A DNA stretch of 26,518 bases, from assembly GCA_900769885.1 (NCBI GenBank), contig CAAGIG010000012.1, forward strand, positions 1-26,518. Reading direction: 5' to 3'. The stretch comes from Rikenellaceae bacterium. GTDB taxonomy: Bacteria; Bacteroidota; Bacteroidia; Bacteroidales; UBA932. The position numbers and the translations under genes were made by a program. Shown one piece after another: positions 1-5,746 of the stretch. The notes beneath the pieces are model-generated. The model searched no databases, had not been told where the DNA came from, and saw nothing but the letters and a program-made list of their open reading frames with translations. Each line of letters opens with the position of its first letter. The first letter of the stretch is position 1.

Positions 1-92
1 AATTTTAAAGCAATTCACAAATGATGAACAAAGGGAATTTTCTTTCATTGTGTCTGCCATATTAACCACCACAAAGGTGGTGATTTCTTATA
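1..92 (+). ncRNA. Probable type II-C tracrRNA, 3' portion (5' end outside window)
   Basis: Bases 1-20 match the anti-repeat of Bacteroidota Cas9 tracrRNAs as I remember it (core AAAGCAATTCACAA). The same 16 bases recur at 753-768. Bases 16-24 can pair with 45-52 (CACAA..TGA with TCATTGTG, one bulged A) and enclose a small inner hairpin (AAAGG with TTCTTT), which is a nexus-like fold. A GC-rich hairpin follows (65-70 with 76-81, ACCACC/GGTGGT) with a weak U-rich tail. The order anti-repeat, nexus, terminal hairpin is that of a tracrRNA, which would pair with pre-crRNA and load Cas9. No cas gene or spacer array is visible, so they would have to lie to the left. The alternative is the last repeat of a CRISPR array, with 21-46 as a spacer and 47-60 as a decayed repeat start; the 26-base gap is short for that. 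The fold is seen; the identity is inferred from memory of the family. Confidence 0.5.
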
Positions 93-96
93 TAAG

Positions 97-129
97 AAAA
101 AATCCACCTACCTATTACGGCAGATGGAT
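97..129 (-). terminator. Intrinsic terminator of the minus-strand small-gene pair
   Basis: On the minus strand 119-129 (ATCCATCTGCC) pairs with 102-112 (GGTAGGTGGAT) over 11 bp with two G-U pairs and a 6-base loop. A run of six T (97-102 on plus as A) follows directly. It lies 22 bases after the stop of the gene at 151-381. The same stem sequence is reused at 5690-5725. Confidence 0.65.
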
Positions 130-150
130 GTTTCTTCTAAAGGAAAGTGT

Positions 151-381
151 TTATAAATTTTCTGCAACGTTAGATATTTTTTTGGAAATATCAAATAATG
201 CCTCTTTTAATGTCTCTCTATCAACTTCACTGAAATCATCCGGCTTTCCATTATTTTGCCCTGAGAATTTATGATAAATCCAGCTTCTGCTTTTGCCAAA
301 GTAGTTTCTTGACAGATATGCCCAATTTACTAATTCGTAGACATCTGATAATGCTTGTCTTGTACTTGTTTGCTGATTCAT
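151..381 (-). CDS. Small DUF5053-like protein (76 aa)
   Basis: This small, largely helical protein contains the stretch NWAYLSRNYFGKSRSWIYHK (residues 19-38), followed by a GKPDDFS segment and a C-terminal helix (LKEALFDISKKI). The pattern 'W-x-x-hydrophobic-S-R-x-Y-F-x-K-S-R-S-W' resembles DUF5053, a family of small proteins in Bacteroidota genomes and mobile elements, often near phage or conjugative genes; its function is unknown to me. The W-SR-YFGKSRSW part looks like the recognition half of a helix-turn-helix, but that is a guess. The ATG at 381 has no clear Shine-Dalgarno. The gene follows a 44-codon gene on the same strand and is followed by a good terminator, so the two form a small unit. 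It sits between two tracrRNA/CRISPR-repeat-like sequences, which raises the question of a link to CRISPR control. Confidence 0.6.
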   Translation of the reverse strand: MNQQTSTRQALSDVYELVNWAYLSRNYFGKSRSWIYHKFSGQNNGKPDDFSEVDRETLKEALFDISKKISNVAENL

Positions 382-407
382 ATTATTTTAGTTTAATTAT
401 TTATTTA

Positions 408-433
408 CCCCCCCCCCGATGCTATATCGGGGG
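408..433 (-). repeat. C10 homopolymer run inside a GC hairpin
   Basis: Ten consecutive C (408-417) form part of the stem CCCCCGAT (413-420) / ATCGGGGG (426-433) with the loop GCTAT. It lies between the two small minus-strand genes, so on that strand the G10 tract sits 27 bases upstream of the 76-aa gene's ATG. There is no T run on either side, so it does not look like a normal terminator. It could be a processing or stability hairpin, and a run of this length can vary by slippage. Confidence 0.7.
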
Positions 434-438
434 AAAAA

Positions 439-573
439 TTAATCCTCGCTATCCAATATTTCATAAACAAGACCAATGATGTACTGTTCTAACTGTCTAC
501 TTTTCGGATATCCCTTGCGGTAATTCCTTAAGGATTCAACGAGGTATTTTATTTTATCTTCTATATCATACAA
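439..573 (-). CDS. Hypothetical 44-aa protein with strong SD and TTG start
   Basis: Read on the minus strand, a TTG at 573 starts a 44-codon frame ending in TAA (441-439). The product begins MYDIEDKIKYLVESLRNY, is charged and predicted helical, and ends EILDSED. Support for its being real: a very strong Shine-Dalgarno (AAAGGAGG, about 582-589 on plus) stands 8 bases before the TTG, which is rare in this phylum, and a good -7 box (TATCTTTG) lies just upstream. A GTG two codons before the TTG is possible but too close to the SD. I recognise no family. It is the first gene of a two-gene unit with the DUF5053-like gene. A strong SD of this kind is more usual for phage or mobile-element genes in Bacteroidota. 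Confidence 0.5.
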   Translation of the reverse strand: MYDIEDKIKYLVESLRNYRKGYPKSRQLEQYIIGLVYEILDSED

Positions 574-605
574 TTGCAACACCTCCTTTCCTTTAGAAGA
601 TGTTG

Positions 606-643
606 CAAAGATAATAATCTTTTGGTGATTTAGTAAATAAAAC
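606..643 (-). promoter_or_regulatory. Promoter of the small minus-strand gene pair
   Basis: On the minus strand TATCTTTG (606-613 on plus as CAAAGATA) is a perfect TAnnTTTG -7 box. A T-rich -33 region (GTTTTATTTA, 634-643) stands about 20 bases upstream. The box lies 32 bases before the TTG start at 573 and just ahead of the strong SD. Confidence 0.55.
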
Positions 644-678
644 TACATATATTTAATCAACAATCATTTGTCTTAACA

Positions 679-711
679 ATTTAAACCATGACAATTTGTC
701 ACGGTTTAAAT
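679..711. repeat. 33-bp imperfect palindrome, possible operator
   Basis: The arms 679-693 and 697-711 (ATTTAAACC.TGACA and its complement) match at 14 of 15 positions around a 3-base centre (ATT). It is AT-rich with no T run on either side, so it looks like a protein-binding dyad rather than a terminator. It lies between the promoter of the small-gene unit and the CRISPR-like RNA, close to a possible -33 TTTG (695-698) for the latter, so it could control either or both. Confidence 0.6.
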
Positions 712-726
712 ATACTATACCATATC

Positions 727-773
727 GTTGTGTCTGATGTTAAAGATACAATAATTTTAAAGCAATTCGCAAT
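727..773. CRISPR. Solitary CRISPR-repeat-like sequence (47 nt)
   Basis: Starting GTTGTGTCTGATG and ending AAAGCAATTCGCAAT, this has the length and both ends of the 46-48-nt type II-C repeats of Bacteroidota (on the minus strand it runs from ATTGCGAATTGCTTT to CAGACACAAC). No second full copy or spacer follows, so it is a lone copy. Its last part shares 16 bases with positions 1-16. It runs directly into a structured RNA and terminator on the plus strand, so it can be read as an anti-repeat of a second tracrRNA, an orphan terminal repeat, or a solitary repeat unit. The match to known repeats is from memory. Confidence 0.5.
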
Positions 774-897
774 GCATCTTGCAAATTGAATTATATATTA
801 TTAATTTTACCCTTAGATGTGAGTGCTTACAAGGCGCGATAACTTCAAGCTGCACCGTCTTATACGGCCATAGAGTTTTCTATGGCTGTATTTTTTC
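735..897 (+). ncRNA. Candidate tracrRNA-like or repeat-derived small RNA
   Basis: The start is approximate, from a weak -7 box (TATCGTTG, 723-730) with TTTG at 695-698 as a possible -33; the 24-base spacing is long. The RNA would hold most of the repeat-like sequence. Bases 763-772 then pair with 779-788 (CAATTCGCAA / TTGCAAATTG, one mismatch) across a 6-base loop, and the pairing continues outward with gaps. A 70-base region with short stems follows (for example CCGT 855-858 with ACGG 864-867), then a strong terminator. No reading frame of note lies here. The features fit a tracrRNA or a repeat-mimic RNA. The self-pairing of the anti-repeat end is unusual, because it would compete with crRNA binding. 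Confidence 0.4.
861..896 (+). terminator. Strong intrinsic terminator of the small RNA
   Basis: The stem 863-874 / 879-890 (12 bp, one G-U pair, GTTT loop) is followed by six T (891-896). No protein gene ends upstream on this strand, so it must close a non-coding transcript that starts within the preceding 170 bases. Confidence 0.85.
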
Positions 898-1013
898 CCT
901 TTACTAAAAAAAATTTCCGTGTCTACTTTTCGAGTCCGGTACAAAAATTCTGTTTATTAGCTCTAAAAAATGTTAACTTATTAAATTATTCGCTTGAAAA
1001 AATGTATTTAATC

Positions 1014-1043
1014 TTGTTTATTTGCTGGAAAAAGTGTATTTTG
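1014..1043 (+). promoter_or_regulatory. Promoter of the ATPase gene
   Basis: TTG (1014-1016) and TATTTTG (1037-1043) are 20 bases apart and the ATG follows 24 bases later. A near-identical 18-base segment (GCTkGAAAAArTGTATTT) occurs twice, at 992-1009 and 1024-1041, the second copy overlapping the -7 box. From 898 to 1013 I see nothing else. Confidence 0.4.
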
Positions 1044-1066
1044 CACTCGGACTAATATGAAATACG

Positions 1067-2449
1067 ATGCTGAAAAGAAAAATTGAGTCAGTTTTGGCTG
1101 AGTGGAAAAGCTCTGGAGCCAAGAAACCACTTGTTATAAAAGGTATTCGCCAATGTGGAAAGACATATATTGTTCAAAAATTCGCAAAGGAGAATTACGA
1201 GAGTGTGGTTTATATGAACTTCATTCTTGAGCAAGATAAAAAATCAGCCTTTGCCGGCAACATAGATGTTGATACCATTATCCTTAACTTGTCTGCCTTG
1301 ATACCCGGCAGTCGTTTCATTACTGGAAAGACTTGTATTATCCTTGATGAAATCCAGGAGTGTAGAGAGGCGAGAACTGCATTAAAGTCGTTCCAAATTG
1401 ATGGTCGTTTTGATGTTATTGCGACCGGTTCACTTTTGGGTGTGAGGGGGTATGGTAAAAGTGACAAGACAATCGAGGATGGTCAGGACTCTATTCCTGT
1501 TGGGTATGAGACTGTGGTCGAAATGTACCCGTTGGATTTTGAGGAGTTTTTGTGGGCAAATGGAATTAATGATAAAGTTATTGATTCTGTTAAAGCTTGT
1601 TTTGAGAATGAAACGGCAGTTCCCGATGGTATCCACAAGGTGATGATGGATTTATTGCATAGATATGTCATAGTCGGAGGTCTGCCGGAGGTTGTAAATA
1701 CATTCCTTAAAACCAAAAACATCGAACTCACTTACAAAGTACAGCGAAACTTGATCTGTGAATATGAAGAGGATATGGTCAAGTATGCTAATGAAGAGGA
1801 CAAGTCTCGTATTCGTGAGTGTTTTGAGTCAATTCCCAAGCAATTAGCCAAGGATAATAAGAAATTTCAGTATTCAATAGTACGCAAGGGAGGACGTTCT
1901 TCGCAGTATATAGGTAGCCTTCAGTGGCTTGAAGATGCCGGTATTGCAAAGAGATGTTATAATACACAGACTACAGAACTGCCACTTGAGGGTAATTCAA
2001 TTAAGGATTGCTTTAAGTTGTACACCACAGATATAGGACTTCTTGTGGCAATGCTCGACTATGGCACTCAAGCAGACATTCTGCAAGGCAATCTTCTGGG
2101 GTACAAAGGTGCTATATTTGAGAATCTGATGGCAGATTTTCTTTGTAAGTCAGGGCAAAAGTTGTACTACTTCCAGAAGGACAGTGGTCTTGAATTGGAC
2201 TTCCTTGTACGATTCAAGGGTGAATGTATTGTGCTTGAAGTAAAGGCGAAATCTGGTAAATCAAAGAGTCTGAAAACGTCCTTGAAGAATAAGAGTGTTT
2301 ATCACTTGAACAATGCAATCAAACTCGGGAAATATAATGTAGGACGCGAAGATGAGATTCTTACGGTACCTCTTTATATGGGATTCCTTATAAAGGATAA
2401 GCTTACTGAGGTTATAGTCCCTGATATTGATTTGAGCTTATTGAATTAA
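1067..2449 (+). CDS. AAA-type ATPase with C-terminal DUF4143 domain
   Basis: A 460-aa cytoplasmic protein. The N-terminal P-loop is GIRQCGKT (residues 26-33), a common variant in this family where the second motif residue is R, and the Walker B is IILDEI (91-96). The C-terminal DUF4143 part includes AIFENLMADF, LELDFLV and VLEVKA, an E...D...ExK series like a PD-(D/E)XK nuclease fold. The family is large in anaerobic gut bacteria and archaea, often in many copies, and its role is not settled (links to toxin-antitoxin or defence have been suggested). No partner gene stands next to it. It has its own promoter, and the following 194 bases carry no clear terminator. Its position just after the CRISPR-like RNA may be chance. 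Confidence 0.9.
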   Translation: MLKRKIESVLAEWKSSGAKKPLVIKGIRQCGKTYIVQKFAKENYESVVYMNFILEQDKKSAFAGNIDVDTIILNLSALIPGSRFITGKTCIILDEIQECREARTALKSFQIDGRFDVIATGSLLGVRGYGKSDKTIEDGQDSIPVGYETVVEMYPLDFEEFLWANGINDKVIDSVKACFENETAVPDGIHKVMMDLLHRYVIVGGLPEVVNTFLKTKNIELTYKVQRNLICEYEEDMVKYANEEDKSRIRECFESIPKQLAKDNKKFQYSIVRKGGRSSQYIGSLQWLEDAGIAKRCYNTQTTELPLEGNSIKDCFKLYTTDIGLLVAMLDYGTQADILQGNLLGYKGAIFENLMADFLCKSGQKLYYFQKDSGLELDFLVRFKGECIVLEVKAKSGKSKSLKTSLKNKSVYHLNNAIKLGKYNVGREDEILTVPLYMGFLIKDKLTEVIVPDIDLSLLN

Positions 2450-2643
2450 AATTATACATAAGAAGATTACGGACAACTCGAAATCCTCCAACAAGAGCAG
2501 CAGGATACTTATCCCCTTACCTGCCCTGCATCTATGATTACTATGCAATCAGTATCAGGTAATGACAACTTGTTAATCCTGTTAATTCATTATGTATTGC
2601 GAAAAATTTGTAAATTGTGGGTTGTTTTAAATTGGTGGTATTT
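2450..2643 (+). other. Intergenic stretch with a possible gene remnant
   Basis: A frame stays open from 2462 (after a TAA at 2459-2461) to a TGA at 2645-2647, which overlaps the ATG of the next gene. The first 27 codons have protein-like composition (DYGQLEILQQEQQDTY, then PLTCPASM), but there is no start before the ATG at 2534, and the rest is a hydrophobic, low-quality tail. It looks like the 3' scrap of a lost gene. I do not recognise the family. No clear terminator or promoter is seen. Confidence 0.3.
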
Positions 2644-4380
2644 ATGAATGAATTTTCCAGGATTGTAAAGATAAAGTGGGTTGTTTTTCTTCTCTCGTTG
2701 TCTATTTTGTTCCATTTTTTCTCTCTTCGGGCTTTAGCTGAGTCGGTTGGGGAGGATTATCCGGTGCTGAGATATAATGAGCCTCGTTTGGAGATTGCTC
2801 CCGATAGTTTGCAATGGAGTGCGGTCGAGAAAGGATTGCATTTTTCCTGGGCTTCCCGGGATATTCATTATAAACTGCACGAAGTTCCCGATATTGTTCC
2901 TGTTGCAGATACTGTTGTGCGGGGATGGAAAGGGGAAAAAGTCAATTTGCTTGCTGTAATGTTCAGTAATTCAGATTTTGGAGATATTTCGTTGAGAACA
3001 ACTCCGTGGGTGAGATTTGGAGAACTTACAGATATCAATTCCGTTCAAGCCCGTTTTGTAAATTATGTGATTACTGACGATTTTAAAAGTTGTGGCAATC
3101 ATCCAATGGATATGGAGCAATGGTTAGTGCCCGATATTATCGATTTGGATATGCCAAAGCGTGTTGTGGCAATGGAAACAAGGCCTGTTTGGTGTACTGT
3201 CGATATTCCGCGCGGGGTAGATTCGGGGGAATATGTTACAAAGGTTGAGGCAGTGGATAGTGTAGGTTCGGTCATTGCTACTCTTTCTTTAAGAATTCAG
3301 ATTGTGAACAGGACTTTGCCAGAGGCAGAAGATTGGAAATTTCATCTTGATTTGTGGCAACAACCCTATTCAATAAGTCGTTATTATGGGGTGGAACGAT
3401 GGAGTGACAGCCATTTGGAACTTCTCAGACCATATCTTCAGGCCCTTTCTAACGCGGGGCAGAAGAGTGTGACTGCAATTATGTTTTATGAGCCCTGGGG
3501 GGAACAGACTCACATAAATGACAAATTCGATCCGATGATTCAAACGATTAAGTCTTGTGATGGAAGCTGGAAATACGATTATACAAACTTTGACAAATAT
3601 GTTGAGTTGTGTCACGAATATAGAATTGACAAGCAGATCAATTGTTACAGTATGGTTCCCTGGGATATGAATTTCAGGTACTTAAATGAACTTACAGGGG
3701 AGTATGAGTATTTAAAGACTACCACTTCAACAGATGAATATCGTGCATTGTGGGTTAGTTTTCTCCGATCTTTCAAGGAACATTTAGTGCAAAAAGGATG
3801 GTTTGATAAGACTAACATTGCAATGGATGAAAGGTCGGAAAGTGATATGATGAATGCTTATGCAATAGCTACGGCGTTAGGATTCAAAATGGCTCTGGCG
3901 GGGAATTATCATTCATCTCTTTCTCCATTACTGCAAGATTACTGTGTGGCAATAGGACAAGATAAGTTGTTTACTGCTAATGAGTTGGAGCAACGTAAGA
4001 GGAATGGTCAAATTACAACAATATATACTTCTTGTGCTGACAGAGAGCCTAATATTTATTCAAATTCTTATCCTGCCGAGGCTGCCTATCTCCCTTTGTA
4101 TTCGGCTGCTGCAGGATTGGATGGTTACCTTCATTGGTCGTGGATAAATTGGCACGAAAATCCATTGATTGATACTCGATACAGATTGTTCGGTTCTGGG
4201 GATACATTTTGTTATTATCCGGGGAATCGTTCCAGCGTCCGTTTTGAACGTCTTGTAGAGGGTATACAGCAATATGAAAAAGTGATGATTCTTAAAGATG
4301 AATTTAAGGATAATCCTGCCCGAATGGATGAATTGAACAGGTTATTGGAGTGTTTCAAAGATAGTGAAATTGAGGGTTAA
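2644..4380 (+). CDS. GH123-like secreted beta-N-acetylgalactosaminidase (DUF4091)
   Basis: I place the start at the ATG at 2644; a GTG at 2617 would add nine residues ahead of the signal peptide. The N-terminus (KIKWVVFLLSLSILF..ALA) is a Sec signal peptide, so the enzyme acts in the periplasm or outside. A beta-sandwich N-terminal domain is followed by a TIM-barrel DUF4091/GH123 domain. The motif IAMDER holds the adjacent Asp-Glu pair (residues 395-396 from this start) that in GH123 stabilises the oxazolinium and acts as acid/base. GH123 enzymes cleave terminal beta-1,4-GalNAc, for example from gangliosides. The protein ends abruptly at a TAA (4378-4380). The same frame continues after it with a plausible end of the C-terminal helix (CGDLVNEIENFLN) and then a sialidase, which suggests a split two-domain enzyme. 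Confidence 0.8.
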   Translation: MNEFSRIVKIKWVVFLLSLSILFHFFSLRALAESVGEDYPVLRYNEPRLEIAPDSLQWSAVEKGLHFSWASRDIHYKLHEVPDIVPVADTVVRGWKGEKVNLLAVMFSNSDFGDISLRTTPWVRFGELTDINSVQARFVNYVITDDFKSCGNHPMDMEQWLVPDIIDLDMPKRVVAMETRPVWCTVDIPRGVDSGEYVTKVEAVDSVGSVIATLSLRIQIVNRTLPEAEDWKFHLDLWQQPYSISRYYGVERWSDSHLELLRPYLQALSNAGQKSVTAIMFYEPWGEQTHINDKFDPMIQTIKSCDGSWKYDYTNFDKYVELCHEYRIDKQINCYSMVPWDMNFRYLNELTGEYEYLKTTTSTDEYRALWVSFLRSFKEHLVQKGWFDKTNIAMDERSESDMMNAYAIATALGFKMALAGNYHSSLSPLLQDYCVAIGQDKLFTANELEQRKRNGQITTIYTSCADREPNIYSNSYPAEAAYLPLYSAAAGLDGYLHWSWINWHENPLIDTRYRLFGSGDTFCYYPGNRSSVRFERLVEGIQQYEKVMILKDEFKDNPARMDELNRLLECFKDSEIEG

Positions 4381-4392
4381 AAATGTGGCGAT

Positions 4393-5670
4393 TTGGTAAA
4401 TGAGATAGAGAATTTTTTGAATAAAGATGAGGAGAAAGTCATTTTTAATACATCTGATGGGGATGGTGTTGTCCCTCCATATCGTATTCCTGCCATTGCT
4501 CAGAATAATGAGGGTAAACTTATAGCAGTTGCAGCAAGTTTAGTGTGCGGAACCGATCCTGGGTTTGGGCAAATTGATATTGTATCCAGAATGAGTGATG
4601 ATGGTGGTCAGAATTGGGGAGAGTTGTCAAAGGTTGCAGTTGGTACAGGAAGGACATCTTCGCAGGAGAATTTTTTTGACACAGCGTTCGGAGATCCTGC
4701 AATAGTTGCTGATAGAGAGAGTCCCAGAGTCCTTATTATGGCTGTGGCCGGTTGTACCCTGTTTACCGATTCCAAGACAAATCGTGAGAATCCAAATCTC
4801 ATTGCGACGATAAGAAGTGAGGATGGTGGGACAACCTGGGGTAATCCTGTTGATATTACTGAAGAGATATATTCATTGTTTGACAAAGATAATCCAATGG
4901 ATGCTGCATTTGTCTCAAGTGGCAAAATTCTCCAGAGCAGAGTAGTCAAGGTGGGTGATTATTATCGGTTGTATGCGGCATTGTGCTCAAGACCCGGAGG
5001 GAACAGGGTTATTTATTCAGATGATTTCGGGGATACCTGGAATGTTTTGGGTGGTGCAAAAGTTATCTCTGTCCCCGGTGGTGATGAGGCTAAATGTGAA
5101 GAATTGGCAGATGGAACATTGTTGATATCAAGTCGTACTTCGGGAGGACGAATTCTTAATCTGTTTTCATATACAAATATCGCAAAAGGGAAAGGAAAGT
5201 GGGGCATCGCACAAAAGAGTGACTTTAGCGACATGGGGAAGAAAATTGGAAGGAATGCTACCAATGGCTCTGTTGTGGTATTAAATGCTGTTAGGGTTTC
5301 AGATAATAAAGAGTGTCAATTGTTGTTGCAATCGCTCCCCACGGCAGATACCCGCTCCGACTTAGGTATTTATTTTAAAGAACTCCCTGATAAACTTACC
5401 TTCAAGATGGTAAAAGAGATGGTTGAAGGATGGCAGGGATATTTTATTGTCGATCAATCTGATGCGGCATACAGTTCAATGCTTTTGTTGTCTGATGGCA
5501 GAATCGCTCTACTTTATGAAAAGTATTATAAATGGTTTGGACGAAGACCCAATCCTGTATCAACTACATTTTTAAATGGAGAGGGAGATCATAATTTTGA
5601 TGGCTATGATATTGTTTATCAAGTGTTTGATTTGGAAACTATCACTGCCGGCAGGTATAGGGTTTTATAA
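4393..5670 (+). CDS. Exo-alpha-sialidase (GH33-like), lacking normal start and signal peptide
   Basis: A six-bladed beta-propeller sialidase, removing terminal sialic acid. Seen in the sequence: the YRIP motif (residues 30-33, first Arg of the triad), three Asp boxes (SDDGGQNW, SEDGGTTW, SDDFGDTW), a KCEELADG segment with a likely catalytic Glu, and an AYSSM segment with a candidate nucleophile Tyr. The end is intact. The start is a problem. The only early start codon is TTG at 4393, there is no signal peptide, and the first in-frame ATG (4591) lies after YRIP. The frame is the same as that of the GH123 gene upstream, with only the TAA at 4378-4380 between them. So the propeller was probably the C-terminal half of a secreted fusion. 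It may now be made by read-through, by re-initiation at TTG, or not at all; a sequencing error is also possible. Confidence 0.75.
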   Translation: MVNEIENFLNKDEEKVIFNTSDGDGVVPPYRIPAIAQNNEGKLIAVAASLVCGTDPGFGQIDIVSRMSDDGGQNWGELSKVAVGTGRTSSQENFFDTAFGDPAIVADRESPRVLIMAVAGCTLFTDSKTNRENPNLIATIRSEDGGTTWGNPVDITEEIYSLFDKDNPMDAAFVSSGKILQSRVVKVGDYYRLYAALCSRPGGNRVIYSDDFGDTWNVLGGAKVISVPGGDEAKCEELADGTLLISSRTSGGRILNLFSYTNIAKGKGKWGIAQKSDFSDMGKKIGRNATNGSVVVLNAVRVSDNKECQLLLQSLPTADTRSDLGIYFKELPDKLTFKMVKEMVEGWQGYFIVDQSDAAYSSMLLLSDGRIALLYEKYYKWFGRRPNPVSTTFLNGEGDHNFDGYDIVYQVFDLETITAGRYRVL

Positions 5671-5689
5671 TTAAATAGTCATTAATAAA

Positions 5690-5725
5690 TAAAAAATCCA
5701 CCTGTCAGGAATTGGCAGATGGATT
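5690..5725 (-). terminator. Intrinsic terminator after nahK
   Basis: On the minus strand 5714-5725 pairs with 5695-5706 (AATCCATCTGCC / GACAGGTGGATT, one mismatch, one G-U) followed by a T run. It closes the amylase-kinase unit. The stem shares its core with the terminator at 97-129. On the plus strand it lacks a clean T run but could still slow transcripts from the sialidase. Confidence 0.65.
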
Positions 5726-5746
5726 AAATTTCAGCGGGAGAAAGGG

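Noticed and set aside
21..60. Spacer plus degenerate second repeat of a CRISPR array
   Set aside because: The 26-base gap is short for type II-C and only about 10 bases of the next repeat match; the same bases fold as a tracrRNA nexus, which explains more.
408..433. Intrinsic terminator between the two small minus-strand genes
   Set aside because: The stem is good but no T run follows on either strand, so I list it only as a hairpin with a homopolymer run.
2617..2643. GTG at 2617 as start of the GH123 gene
   Set aside because: The ATG at 2644 directly precedes a normal signal peptide; the extra nine residues add nothing typical.
4383..4403. ATG at 4383 as start of the sialidase gene
   Set aside because: It is in another frame and meets a TGA after six codons.
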